Of a stretch of 64,000 nucleotides of DNA, positions 41,714-55,777 are shown piece after piece. Where the stretch lies: the NCBI GenBank assembly GCA_029706075.1, contig JAINUG010000256.1, forward strand, positions 620,001 through 684,000, written 5' to 3'. Under the pieces are notes generated by a model that was given only the letters and a program-made list of their open reading frames with translations, searched no databases and was not told the DNA's origin. The number at the start of each line of letters is the position of its first letter. Position 1 is the stretch's first letter. The position numbers were made by a program, and so were the translations under genes. This DNA is from Aldrovandia affinis (lineage: Eukaryota; Chordata; Actinopteri; Notacanthiformes; Halosauridae).

Positions 41714-44700
41714 CACATTCGTACACTCGGGTAATGTTGTGGGCTACCTAGTTTGTTGCTTATGCTGTAGGTGTATTTGTAACATAAATTGCATCGCACA
41801 ATAATGGCAGCTATGTGAACCGTAAAGGGCTAGATTCTATCAAGATGGATCACGATGCAAAATGCTGCATATCTCACATGTTTGCCAATTAGCCCTGCAT
41901 AACCTGCATAACTTTTAACAGAATTTCACAGGTGACCATAACCAGAGTGGATCATAATCATGATTCATTCACGATGCGGTGCATGTACCTTGGCAGTCCG
42001 TGGCGCATTGTGCTATTAAATTAACATTGGAAAATTCTGCCTTTTATGTCTTTATGTCTGGACAGTTTTGGTGGAATACTAACAATTACAATCCTCACTT
42101 CAGGCCCTATTCAGAGTTAAGAGTTTAAGCACCGGCTTAAGTTCCTCCAGCTAATACAACAGCTCTGTGAACTTCTGTGATGCACGTGCTTTAACTCTGA
42201 AATTGTGCAGAGCACCACACAAATGTAATGAATTGTTTCTGAATACCTGTTCTATGATGGCTAAATGTAACATTTCAGAGTTTTGTTTCAATGGTGTTTT
42301 CCATTCAAGAGTCTCATTCATCCCTTTACAGACCTTGTGCCTTTAGTTCAAAAATGGTTTGACCGATGGTCCCCGAATGTTTCCCAATCCATTTTGCTTT
42401 GTGGTGTGTTTCTAAGAGTACATTTATTCCACTACTCTCTACACCGGCATGTTCCCATGATTTCAACTGAAGATGGTCTAAAAGAAGCACCTGTGTAGGC
42501 AATCACACAGTAGCTGAGATGGAGAAGGAAGCAAAGTGGCGAAAGCTGAGTTTGGATGAGGAAATAGAAATACTTGTGAATGAGATCAACAAACACTATT
42601 CAACATTATATGGTGCAAATTCACTCAAAGTTGTCAAAGTCAGAATAGTCAGAATCTCCAGACACGGCTCAATTTTTGTAAAACCCCTCCCTAGACGTGC
42701 AACTAACCAGAGGCCGTTTAATTCCACAAATAAGTGTATTAATTTCACATAAGTCTGAATATGAACAGACAGGTGAGGTGAGGTACAAGCATTGATTATT
42801 GTAGTGAAGCAGAAATAGAAGGCTAAAAGCAACACCATAAAGTTGCATTTACACCCCATCTGATTAGTTTTACTATCTAACTACAAAACTAACTGTAAAA
42901 TTTCCATTAAAATGTGCAATGCCATTCAATTGAGCGTGGCAATATACAGCACATGAAAACATTTGGGCCAGAGGCTACATAGGATGTGAAGGTAACAGGC
43001 CTTCCAGTTGAAAATCAAATAACCTTTCATTTTATTAAAACTCCTTTTCCCCTTATCCCTTCCTTCATTTTTTTTCCTGACAATGTTATATTATAACCAG
43101 ACGCACACAGGGTCAAAATCAATTGGGGGAAAACTTTCGGGCTGGTGCTTGGCACGTTCCAAAGCATATTGAACAAACATAACCCCTCCCTGCCCTCAGC
43201 TCCCCAGCATGAGCAGGGCCTCATTTAGTGTTTTCAGATACCCCAGGGGTGACCTGCTCTGTTTCAAACTCAATCACCATCCTGGAGGTGCTTTTAATGC
43301 CTCATGGTAAAGCAGCGCACTCAGAAGCCTAGAATATGTCATGGCTACAGTGGTGTGAGCTTTAACACAGGCTCCCACACCAATGCTTGCCGGCAAAAAT
43401 GAATTTACAATGACCAACTGTCACGTTGGGCATCCATACCAGCATTGCATTGCCCAGGCAAATTTGGGATGGGTCCATGAGTACTGAAATGATTTATATG
43501 CTATCAGAGCAGAAAGTCACCAAAAAATGCTCAGCACTTGAGTGAAGCTTCTGGTTGAAGGTAAACAGTCACATGGTGGAAGACAGTAGAGGAAATAAGG
43601 ATTTGACTTCAATGGAATGTTACTTAAAAAAACTGAGAAAATTGTCCCTTTGTGTGGAGGGCATGTAAGTTGTTTGTGTTCATCTGAGAGGAATCTCATC
43701 TATCAGAGGATGAAAAGCAAGAATAGCCCAGCCTGGGGGCTTGCTGAAGGTGAACAATATAAACAAGCCTGGCCTCTTTTAAAATCGTCAGCATATGCCA
43801 CAGAGAGCATTTAAGGATCAGGGGCTTCTTTTTGCAATATACAGCAGACTGGGTCCACACATTTGTCATCTCTGCTATGGGGTCTTTCATTCTGGGGGAT
43901 GGCCAGGCAATCATGCACACTTTGTGATGTTCCTCAACCACAAAAATCTGCCATGTTTATAATGTTTTCTCGTGCTTGGCTTGCACTGCCTGTACAAAGC
44001 AAACTGGTAGTCAACAAAATACAATAATGCTTATGACCCCACCCCCTTCCCAGAATGCACCGATACCACCCGCATTGGCAAGCCCCCTCCTGCCTTATCA
44101 CCCAACTCCTGGCTATAATGCAGATTCTGTGTTCTGTGTCTACATGGGGGAGCTACAAGGTCAAGGTTTAAATCTGACTTCCAGGTTGGAAGACTGACTT
44201 GTCTTGGATGACTCAGTGCATCCTATTCTCTGATTTGAATGTTGCCGTGGTAATTCAACAGCAATTCAACAGCCCCCACACACGCTTAGGCATCTCTTTC
44301 ACGTGCAAAGAGTAATTATGCCACACTCAGAATTGATACTTGATGTCTGCCTGAGCTGTGGCGACTGTAATTATCTATTCATGCATGAAATGCCTCCACA
44401 CGAAATATCGATTCCAGCTGCGTGGAGGTTTGACACACAGCAGCACACTGATAAATGGTGCAACAAAACTGAAGCAGTTCTGTTTGTTTAAAGGGATGTC
44501 TGTCCTCAAGGTGATCCGCAGCACAGGGACCATTCAAAGGAAGTGAATATTTGTGAAGAACGGTTGCTCAGTGAGCGGTCTGTGCTATAGGCTCACTACA
44601 GCTTGCAAGACCCCAACACATTCGGCATGACCACAGAAATACAACTGATACAAACCCGTAGAGGTATTTACAGACAAAAGTATATCATAAGTAACATAAT

Positions 44701-47700
44701 TGTAACCTTGTGTAAAAAAAGAATAGTACTATCCTTGAGCCTACAAGCGTGCAGTGTGTTTGCCCAAAACTGCAGCTAATAAGACTGCTCACTTCAGGGC
44801 TGAGGAAGCTGGAGTTGCGAGCTCTGACAGGTAAGAGGACCACAGGCCCCCCTTAGATGATTGTAGACTTGGCTGTACTCTGCGGTTACATGTTTTTAAA
44901 ATCAGAGCATCAAGAGGCACTATCGTTTCTCCAACCTGCAGTCAGTGATCTGCATAGGGTTGCCTATGAATCACACCAAAGTGTCCTAGGCTTACTTCCT
45001 TTTATGCCCATGGGACTGCATACTTGATTTAGAGTAATGCAAAATAAGTATTTGTTAAGAAAAGCTTATAGATTAAGTCATAAAAAGCCTATACTGTATG
45101 CCAACATGTTGAGCACTTATGTCCATGCGGTTTGCAATAAACTTATTAGACCAATGCATTAAAAATATATTTTGTGAACACAGAACGGGATAAAAACAAC
45201 AACTGTTGATTGCCTCTCAAAGGCCTGACCTCTTTGAATCTAAACAAACTGGCATATAATTAAAAAAATTATCCTCACAGTTTAATAATTTGGGGGTTTT
45301 AAAAAATACTAAAGTGAATTAAGTACGTAAATCAAAACCAACTTAGGCCAAGAGTTTGTTCTCAACACAAGTCATATCCTTTTTTATATTAATGTATTTG
45401 TCTATTGGCTCCAAATGTTTAATGTTTGTGTTTGTGCATGGGGGGATGGCGGCCATAAAGAAACATTATGAAAAATCTGCATGATGATGGCTAACTCAAT
45501 AAACAAATTAAAGTTTATCTCTGGTCTTGTTTATGATGTCTGACCGAAAAATTGTTTATAAGCATATTTAGACATCTGCTGATATCAAGACAAACCAATG
45601 TCCTGGACAAGTGCCTTCTTCCACACATGGTAAATTAATTTAATTAAAACAATATAAATTAGATTGCTCACACACACGCGATCACGCAACTGTGGACTAT
45701 ACTGTAAACATTCAAAATGGTTTCATTGCTCTATTAAGATACAGTACATTTTCTTTTCTTTATTTTTAAATAGGCAATTTTGGTCTAAAATAATAGAACT
45801 TTGCATTACTTAAACATTGTAAAATTGTAAACATTGCACTTAAAAACAATGAGGACAATATGCTATCAAGTAACCTGGCAGTCATTCATTCACTTTTTTG
45901 GCTTGTTATGCCAAGCCTTCATTAATTGCACCTCCCATGTAACCTTTACCCGCACAGCTTTGTAAAAAATGTAATCATCCAAATCATTTTACAGCCACTG
46001 AAGGCCACTGTAATAAAGGTTAAAAGGAGGTTTATGCACCAGTACACATACAGATATATATATATACTGTACATATATAAGCTTACTCATATATCCCTGA
46101 CAGCATTAGATGATTTTTACCAGCAAAAGCTGAGAGTTAGCACTATGTAAAGGCATTTTTTTCTCTACATGTAAACACTGAAAACCAGAGGTCATACTAG
46201 CTGGGCCAGAATAGATTGCTATCTGCCAATGGCTTCCAAGATGAATTTCTCCATTCAGATGGAAATTGCCCACAGAGCATTGCTACACGCGCACACCTAA
46301 ATATCCATTTATGGTCCATATTGATGCTGTTTATGTTGATGACCCTTCACTCAAGCATAAAATATGGGGATAAAGCATTTTAAACAGGTGGGAAAGATTT
46401 TCTGGCTGAATTTTTTCATGCCAAAAGTTGTAGCAGGCCAAGCCTGACTAGGTCTTTGAGGGACTGTACACATCTCTGGCAGGGACCACTGCTACTGTGC
46501 CATATCACTTGTGGAGGTTTATTTTCAAGTGCCAAGGGCTTCCTACGCTCTCACACTAATTGTAATATAATGTTTCATACCTGTTTTCTAGCAGATTCAC
46601 TTGGGTTTTGATTAGCTGTTTGGACATTGGAATATCAGTTTAATTAAATGCGAGCTGGAAATAATGTTTTAGTTGCACCTTATAGGTCAGGATAAATGGG
46701 TAGTAATGTATGAACAATGTGGTAACATTGCAATGCTAAGCTGCATTATCTTAAACTTTCCTCACAACTGACACAGAAATAAAGACCAAAGTAAAGATTA
46801 CAATAACAAATCAATTATATCAGAGCTGTACCAAAATTATTTTATTTTATTTCAGTCAACAAATACATTAAACGCACTGAACATTTAATATTAAGAAAGC
46901 ACAAAAAAGAACAGAAAACTGCCTATAGAAAACAGCTTCTTTTCTTTGTTTTTATGGCTCCAACTTGACTGGACAAAATTAATTAATAATTGATGAAAGC
47001 TTAATTACACTTAATTTCAACATGTGACATGAACAACTTTATCAAGAAGGCGTTATTTATATAAATATTAAAATAATTTCAACGGCTCTGATAGGTGTTG
47101 TTTCTGCATCCTCCAATTTGGATAGTGCTTACATCTGAGAGTCATCACATCACAGGCTCAGCTTTCTTCCAGATATGAAAAAATACAAAACAATGGTCTG
47201 ATTTGGTGATGCAAGAAGAGCATAGATCTAAGCAAGCACATTTCCAATGTTTAGAGCTGGTCCTAAAAGATGCTGCCCATGAGTGTATCCTTGCACAGGG
47301 TATGTTATTTAGCCCAATGATCCAAATGTGGAAAGGATTAGGCATTATTTAATTAAGAGGTGTTATGAATGCAATTTCTGACACAGGTGACAAATGATGA
47401 TCAGCTTGTTCAATCTATAACATGCAACCAATGCAATGGCAGCCATTGTGGAAAAACCCTGGATTTTATAGAAAAGGGAAATTAACACAATTTTCTATGT
47501 TTGAGCATTAAGTAAAAGGCTCTAGAAAGCCTTCCCACTGATTTGATTGGAACCAAATTAGGCTTAGGAATAGGAGAAATCACAAAGTGCATTGTCTGCC
47601 ACACCACTGTCTGTACATTCACAAACAAGTTATTAGATTAATACTGAAACTTTCAAATTCAAGTTAATTGTTGATGGAGAGGTAAGAATACCAATTTATC

Positions 47701-50543
47701 ATTCCAGATTTGCTCTTGGTGGTACAGTGTGTTCCAAAGAAGAAGAGATACTCCAACTGGAGACCAGAATGATATTACCAAGTGCAAGACACCATTTTAA
47801 ATATACTGACACCTGACATCATTTAGTTTTCGATTTCAAGTAATTGCAGTAGTTACAGTATTTGTATTGATTTCAAATCCTTTTGACTTTGTGCAAGGCA
47901 AATGTGTGTTATAAAATAACCCTGGAACAGGCAATGTTACTGGAGTTATAATTTTAGAGAAGGGATGGAATGTATTGGGTGATAAGTGCAGAGGATGATT
48001 TTTTTCAGCCCTACTGACTCAGAGGTCAGTGTAGAATTGTAAACCAGTAGTCCTGTGGTGACACAGTGCTGGAACTGACTAGTTTCCTTGGCATTTCACT
48101 GAATAGTGACACCTGATACTATCCAAATATTCCTGGGACAAGGAACAAGAAAACTCAAATATGATATCAAGCCCACATTATAAAGGAAGGTTGCAGTGGG
48201 GCTGTACTTAACTGTTCAACATTGCCAAGGGCTCCTGAAAAATAGATCTAGCACTGGAGAATGTAATTAGGATGGCTTTCTGAAGCAAAATATATGCATG
48301 TGAATATCCTTGATGAATATCACGGAAACAACTTAATGGCAGCTTCCATAAAACAACTCCCTAGAAGGACAAATAGATTTTTATTTTTTTTACCCAAATT
48401 GTCCCCTTCCCTTTTTCAGAGAATTTCAGATAGCCTTGGCAGTGATTAATGGATGATCCTCATGCCCTTTAGTCCTTGGGTGGTACGACACGCATGTTCC
48501 CAGTGCCAGGATATCCTGGGAACAATTTTTGGGAGACACAGGAAGAGACCACACGTGCTTCCTGCAGGCAGGTCAAACGTGTCATCGTGGGCGTGAATCG
48601 CAGGAATCACGCCTCTCTGCCTCGTTTCCCGAAAGCGACGAAAGAGCACCAGGCATTCATAAGTGAGAGAAACGAAAGCATCAGAGTACAAACTGACATT
48701 GTGAAATGAACTGCCCAAAAAAGCAGGAAGAACAATGGAAAGCAGGAGAAACAAGGTAGGGTGTAGCCTCAAATCGGGGTGCAACAGACAGACCTAAAAA
48801 AGCTGACTCAGCGGATGGTGCGTGTTTAATGCGACACATGGGAGATCCCCCTGGACCTCATCCACCACATTTGATTACGTAACAACCATGTATAACTGAT
48901 GCATGCCAGAGATAAAAGGGATGTATTCTGTTGCTTCCTTGCTCATCTCAGTTTATAGTCAGACACAGAAAATATTCACTGGATTATACATTTTATCACT
49001 GAAGAGTTTATTAACTTGATAAGATAAATTGGTAGATCACACGATACAGTAGGATGGGTATTTGGGACTCTTAATTCTACATCTACCATGGTAATACCCA
49101 ATACCTACCCATTTTTCCACATAGATGTTTACAAATATACAGTGTGCATGTGTGCTGACATATGTTGTGCAGTGACTTAAATTTGTATGTTTTTCAATAA
49201 GATACCTATTTTTAGTTTTTACATACATTACATTTGCAATTTTGAGAAGGCCACATCTGATGTGAATAATAAATCATGGGGAATGTTTTTAGGAATGACC
49301 GCTAAGCAGACATTCAAATTGAAGTCTGCTTTGATTCAAAAGGAATGGATGTGCATGGGTAAAGGAGGATGGAAATAGCACATGTATTGAGAATGTCACT
49401 GAGCTGGGTTCCACTGGGAGAGCTGCTGAGATACAGTACATTGGGAGCTTCCCCTCAGCTTGTTATATCACAGGGCTTACAAGATGTGGTATTAGCAGAA
49501 TGATCTCTGGTGCCCGACTCCCATTCATCCAGATACATTATCCGCTGAATCCTCTTTCTGTGGAAGAATCTCCAGCAGAGAGGAGGACATATTAAACCAT
49601 GGCAAAGTGTGCCACAATAACAGATAAGTTAAAATCCTCCATACAGTATGCCATTCACTGAAAAACATCTGTCACAATTCCTAGAGGCCTCAAAAACATA
49701 CTTAAGCAACAATTATCCATTTCAAACAGTATTATTTACTTTGCTTGAAATATGTATCAGATTTTTTTCCTGCCTGTTATAATATTCATGCATTGATATT
49801 GACAAGAAATTCCAGATGATATTTCACCCGCATGGTTTTCCACACAGGGTGTTCCACTGAGACAAATTTGTGTGCAGTGTGCAAAAGCTAAATAATGAAG
49901 CCATCCCACAGATGACTTGGATTTGCACCCTTGACCTTTGCTCATGATGGAAAAAGAACCATTGACGAGGTTGAAGGTAGAGAAACTATCGATTCTAACA
50001 TCTGACCACAAGTCATAACCCACTCTCTGGGGTTATGCCCATCAAACGGTTGCCGTGAATGTGGAGTGAATCCACAGCAGATGTTTCTGCGGCTCCCATG
50101 GAGGCAGAGTGGAACTTCATAAGGTGAGCTCTGAGACTTACACATCTACGCCTGTTCGTCCATTGATAATATCGCTGCTCTGCCCCCCCCTTTGCTGAAT
50201 GAGCCCTGGCACATAGAGATGGGTGGAAGGAGCCCAAGTCTTTACCTCCCCTCTCACCCTGGAGATCGCCACCATTCTGAGCACAGGTAGCACTGCCTAA
50301 CATCTGGGGAGCATCGGTAGTGATAGGAGAGTTAGGCTTCATGAACCCTATAATGTGTGGGAATACCATGTATCCTTGATTGTGAAATTGTATTATGTAA
50401 CAATCAAAAAAACTCTGTTGTGCTTTGTTAGAAATTAATGGCTAACTGAAACCATATGATTTTTGGGTTTGTGAAGCCTCACTCCCTCACCACTAGCTTA
50501 CAATGTTTGTGCTTGCATTCTTCTCATAACATGGCGGTTGCAG
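41714..50543. other. unique DNA, no established gene
   Basis: Apart from the Myb-like fragment at 42519 nothing coding is supported. Short AT repeats lie near 46053-46066. Segments 44290-44540, 46230-46660 and 48430-48720 look information-rich; the 112- and 77-codon frames on opposite strands at 48446-48784 overlap each other and show no domain. Confidence 0.45.
42519..42752 (+). pseudogene. Myb/SANT-like fragment of Harbinger type (tentative)
   Basis: ATG at 42519 reads MEKEAKWRKLSLDEEIEILV followed by NEINKHYSTLYG. This resembles the first helix of the Myb/SANT-like domain of the accessory protein of PIF/Harbinger transposons (and host NAIF1). After residue ~45 the similarity ends. No Harbinger termini or transposase were found nearby, so it may be a stray fragment or chance. 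Confidence 0.35.
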
Positions 50544-50708
50544 TCAACTCCATTTCAATTCAGTCAATTCAGGAAATTAATTGAAATTCAATTAATTAAT
50601 AGAAAAAATCTGCATACAACATTATGTCTTTATTTAAAATATATTTTTAAATTCATGAATTGATTTTAAATTTTATTTCCTGAAATGACTGAATTGAAAT
50701 GGAATTGA
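50544..50708. mobile_element. palindromic MITE, about 165 bp
   Basis: The arms are inverted repeats of about 35 bp: left TCAACTCCATTTCAATTCAG, right complement TCAATTCCATTTCAATTCAG, continuing TCA-TTCAGGAAA with single differences. The centre is AT-rich. No coding capacity. It belongs to the class of short inverted-repeat elements common in teleosts; superfamily not assigned. Confidence 0.65.
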
Positions 50709-51394
50709 ACCCAACAAGTTACTGATCTGTAAGCCATTGGACATTGCTGTTACTGTTTTTATTGAAGACGGTGGAGTGGTAAAGATAAGAACAGTGGTTC
50801 AACTGACTGCAATGGCCAGGCCTCCGAAAGAGATATAGCATCCACCTGCTGGCACAAACCCACAAAGTGTCAAATTGGTTGCTGCTGGACCTTGATTTAC
50901 ATAGCTGGCAGAACAGGGGCCCCTTGTGTCAATCAGTGAAAACTGACCTGTACCCCCAGGAAGCAGAACTAAAACAAAGGAAGCCCAAGTGGTAAAACAA
51001 TTTGCTTTTGGTTAAGAGGGAGGTGGGGGTGGGGAGTGTGAGAAAAACAGGGACATTAGCACTCATTGGGAAAAACAGCAGGGACTGCATTTTAGGAGCT
51101 TGATCTCAGTGCAGAGGTCCGAACTGTGCACTCAGGGTCTGGCACGCCGTGGGGGTAGCACAAATGGTAAAAGGATCACAAGTGGTGGATGCGGCCACGT
51201 TAGCTTGATGGATCTACCAGTGCTCACGCAAAGGCAAAGACACATGGCTTACAAAGAGAAAGAATCATCTGGTGCACACAGTGGGTGTCATGACTTAAAT
51301 TCATCACAATGTCCTTTCAACTGAAGTGTCCAATCAGTAGGCTTCTGTCGGGCTTGCTCAGTGAATTTGGGGGCTGTCAATGTTTTGTTTGTTT

Positions 51395-51650
51395 TTTTCT
51401 GAATTTTTCTCGTTTTTTTTCAGTTTTTCTCCCAATTTGGTAGCCAATTACACCTTCTATTTATATTGATTTACCCTCCCCAACTGAGCCCACTGCTCGT
51501 CAAGTCTTCACAGCAGACTCGAGACGGCTCACCATCCCCCCTTCCCCTGGGGCGGACAGCCAAATGCTGCCCCCAATCGGGGCTGATGACCAGGGCCAGT
51601 CTGGTAGAGATGTGGGTTTTCGAACCCTGACAGGCAGCACACATCATATC
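51395..51650 (-). mobile_element. SINE-like repeat (tentative)
   Basis: On the minus strand the segment shows a B-box-like AGGGTTCGAAAACCC near its start, a GC-rich body, and an end TAATTGGCTACCAAATTGGG followed by A-rich sequence. This layout resembles dispersed teleost short repeats. An A box is not convincing. Confidence 0.35.
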
Positions 51651-52021
51651 GGACCAGCCAAAATATGGTGCATTAGACCATTATCATTCTGTAGACAACA
51701 TCAGAATGATAATGATCTCAAATTATTTATATCCCTGTAAAGAGGCATGCAGGGATGAAATTCTGCCTGCTGGCGATACTGAGAGCGCAGCATGGACAGG
51801 ACCTGCAGTTTTACATCACTGGAAGGCTGCCCTGCAAAACAATGCCACCACTGTGTGGCTCAGAGAGATCTCCACTTGAAAATCTGTGTATGAAAACAAG
51901 GGCCAGGAGAGACAGAAAAACTGACAGACCTTCTGAGAGGCAATGAGAAGCACTCAGAAAAGCTGTCCTATTTAAAACCTCACAGGGTATGGACCTTCTT
52001 AGCATTATTTCTGTTTATTCC

Positions 52022-52062
52022 TTCAAACAATCTTATCCAAGGTAACTTACATACAGTAGTTG
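52022..52062 (-). mobile_element. ancient L2/SINE tail-like fragment
   Basis: ATCTTATCCAAGGTAACTTA resembles the complement of the L2 3' tail with several differences. Probably an old copy. Confidence 0.3.
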
Positions 52063-53414
52063 CAACGACCAGGTAAAATATCTATTCCTCATACCACACT
52101 GCCACCCCTATCCCTACTTAATTATTATTATGTTTATTATATCTATATACTGTTTATTTATTCACACATCCTTATCCTGGGCAAGTTGACAATTTCTGAC
52201 ATAATCCAGTAACCTTGAAGCAATTCAGGCTTAGTACTTCAATTCGTACTTTAGGGTACACCAGTACCAGTACCATGCTTAATATGCAAACCTACAATCA
52301 CCAGGTAAAATGTCAAGTTTACAAATCAATATTCCACACTGTATCTCCTTTCCTGACTTTCTTTACAAGCAAATTTACATGTAAATGTATGCTTTTTGGG
52401 GGAAATAGCAATATAAATTGTAATGTTATCTACACATTATAGTCCATACCTATTTGTATATGAAATGGAAAATGTCCATCAAACATTTTATAAATCAAAA
52501 GGAGTTTCTCCCATATTATAGGTTAATGTCAGCGAGCTGGAAGCAGCTTTGCAGAAATCCGCAGCTAGATGCCTGGCTTGGTCCAAGACACTAAAGAACA
52601 GGAAATATGTGTAGCTGTGTAAGGCAACGTTAGTCTTTGTGCTACATTGATTTGGAGAGGGTCTCTGCAGATAATCCAGGGAGATTCTTCAATGTGACTT
52701 CCTGAAGATGCTCAGACAACATTTTAGCCTTTTATGGCATAATCCATCAGATTTGCCCAGTTTGCGTATCATGAGATCTCCAGACAGAACCGGCAGCATG
52801 TGGGCCTGCACAGTATTGTTTAATATTCTAGCTCACCCTCTCCCTTTGAGGGGTGAACATTAAGACACGGGTCAGCCTCAGGGCATGTCCTGACTGAATA
52901 CAGCTGTTCTAATAAATACCTCAATTTTTAAGGCCAGGCAGTCTTGATGTATATCCATCGATTGCCAACTTCCCTGATTGCAAAGTCAATACCCGCAAAG
53001 GCCAGGCAATTTCAAATTTCAAATAAGTCATTTGTTTTTATTTGAAATAATTTATTAAGTCTTTAGGCATTTGTTCATTATGTGTTTATGTGATGCATGT
53101 CTGACCATCATATTGAAATAATCTTAACAGTGCAATTTACTTTTTGCAGTTAATTCAGTCATGCAGAATGTTTCATAATTTCATATTAAGAATGTTGCAT
53201 AATAAAAAGTGCATTAGTTGTGTTATCAATGATAAAATATACACCAGAGTGTAGCATTTTCAAATAGATTTTCAGTTAATCATAATGACCTTCCAGATCA
53301 TAGTCCTATCAGTTAATCATCTCACTTTTCAATAGTTATCAGCAACATTTGATGTGATACCATCTAGCAACTGGATGTGATATACACACATGCAAGCACA
53401 TGCACTCAGACACC

Positions 53415-53418
<4 letters not shown>

Positions 53419-53488
<70 letters not shown>
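53419..53488. repeat. (CA)35 microsatellite
   Basis: An uninterrupted run of 35 CA units. Confidence 0.95.
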
Positions 53489-53490
<2 letters not shown>

Positions 53491-55453
53491 ACATTTGTGT
53501 AATTACAGCATCAATTAATTAAATGAGCTATCACAAATTGCTCCTGACATTTAAGGGTTAATTATGTCCATGAAAAATAAGTGGAACTGTTAACAATTAA
53601 GGTCATAATTGACTCCCTTGTGCATTCACTCCAAGCATTTCAACACATTATAAAACACATTATTAACATAATAATTAGGTTAGGTGTTTTTAACATATGT
53701 GTTAAATGTTGCAAGTGGAGCAATGCTTTGATGCTCATTTGACCTAATAAAACAATGGCGAATGTTTATAACACAAGCCCATGATGCAGATTGGGCTTTT
53801 CCCAAAGCCCATCTTCTTAATGCACTGATACAGTTGTATTGCTTTGTTTTGTTTAATAAAATAAATAGGCCAGGATTCAATCTAATGAATTTAGATTAAA
53901 CAGGGACAAATGCAATTAAATCAAATCAAACTAAACCTTCTTGGATTAATCTGGCGCCATATCTCAAGGAAGTCTGTTTAATGTGCAGTATCTCTCATTT
54001 TGAAAATCATTTTGAAGTAGCAAAAATGTATTTTCCCACAGTGTAATGTCTTCAAAATGCTGTACTGCGGAGATGTGAACACTGAGCTAGATAAAGCACG
54101 TGGGTTCAACCCAAAATAGTGCTACCGATACAGACACATTTGGCATGGAAATGCAGATTTTTTTATCACTGCCAGAAATTCATTAGATTTCATTTCAGCG
54201 TATGCCTTTTGACTGTGTCCTATCCTTGCATTATTATGAAACTCAAGTTAAATTATATATCAGTATTATGGTGATTTTCAGTCATTATTAAGTTAATTAT
54301 GTTGTATGCCTGCTTTGTTTTAATGCTACACACAAAAGGGGTGAGCAACCCATATTAGATCTGTGTCTATTAAATAACATTAAACAGAGTTAGGTATTCA
54401 TTGCTTTGTCCCTAAAATGCTAAATAAACCAAATATAATAATATTCCTTATTTTAACTTTTTTTCTTGGAAAATGTCATATTTCTGTCATTTCATTTAAA
54501 TTAAAACAGTTAGAGACATATTAATTGGACAGAAGCTTTCTTGCCCTTCTCCTGCCTTCTGCCCAGCAACCTTAGATTTCAGGCCACACCTCTTCCTGTT
54601 TCCTGGATTGTCAGTCCTTATGAGCATAAGGCAGATCCTTATGAGGATAAGGTTGGTTTGATTGAATCAGGATTATTGAATTAGCATTTGTTCATATTTA
54701 TTTTTTAAGTCTGTTTGTCTGTCTGTTTGTTTGAATATAAGCATATTGTGCAACAGACTAGTTTATAGATTGTGTTATCTTTGACTTTAAAAACTATAGT
54801 GTGTGAGACAGTACATTTTTCTTGGGAAGTGAAACCTTGCTCTGACATCTGAGACATTATGAGCTCCCAGAGGACTTGTCAGGCTATGCTGCCATCTGAC
54901 TGTTACAGAAGCCAAATGCTTTTCCTTTCAAAGTCAAGCCAAGGCCTTTAAAATGGAAACAATCTCTAATAGCATTCTAAACTGACAAGCTCTGTACCTG
55001 ACATGAATAAGCAATGCAAAGCACTAAAATGGTAATTTAGTCATTACATGTAGCTATACATAAAATGAAACAAAATGTTCCTCAAACATTCATTTCAGTC
55101 TATGGTGTATGCATGCTGTTTATTTAAAGTGAAAGTACACTTACTGTGCATGAAATTAACTCGTAATGTAACTTAACTTCTATTGATGAGTGCCAAGTGG
55201 TGTTTGACCAGTTTTAGGTGGGGTGCTTTCAGCAATACCAAAACCAGCATCTATGGTCTTGTTTCATAAGGTCCGTTGGTAATTGTTACCAAGTGATGCT
55301 AATTCCCTAGTCTCACAAGCCTCCCAAAGCAGTTTTAGCTGGTAACAGTGTTCGCCTAGGAACTTCTGGCTGCTGTCCATAGGGGAATCTCTATACATGT
55401 GTGCCATTGAGACTTCATTTCTAACCAATTTCCCACTCCAGTTGCATATCTCA
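53489..55453. other. unique AT-rich DNA, no gene seen
   Basis: No coding frame, terminus or RNA recognised. Confidence 0.5.
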
Positions 55454-55777
55454 TTTACATTACATTTTACATTTTAAGCATGTAGCAGATGCTCTTATCC
55501 AGAGCGACTTACAAGATGTGCATTAATACATGGTAGGAACAATCATAGTTCACGCAAGAGATCAGTGCAGTAATACAGCGATAGACATTGTTACAGGCAG
55601 CTGCATACCATACCTGTAACACTGGGAAGGAAAAGGTTAGTAATTTTTTTTTTTAATTATTTTTAAATGAGGAGTAAGCAGGAATACATATACAAGAAGT
55701 GTTGAGCAAGTAGGCAGTGGTGATGACAATTGGGTAGATGTACAGAATTCAGTGGTAGTGGAGTCTGGAAAGGTGGG

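Noticed and set aside
48446..48784. 112-codon minus and 77-codon plus frames
   Set aside because: They overlap on opposite strands with no domain or splice evidence.
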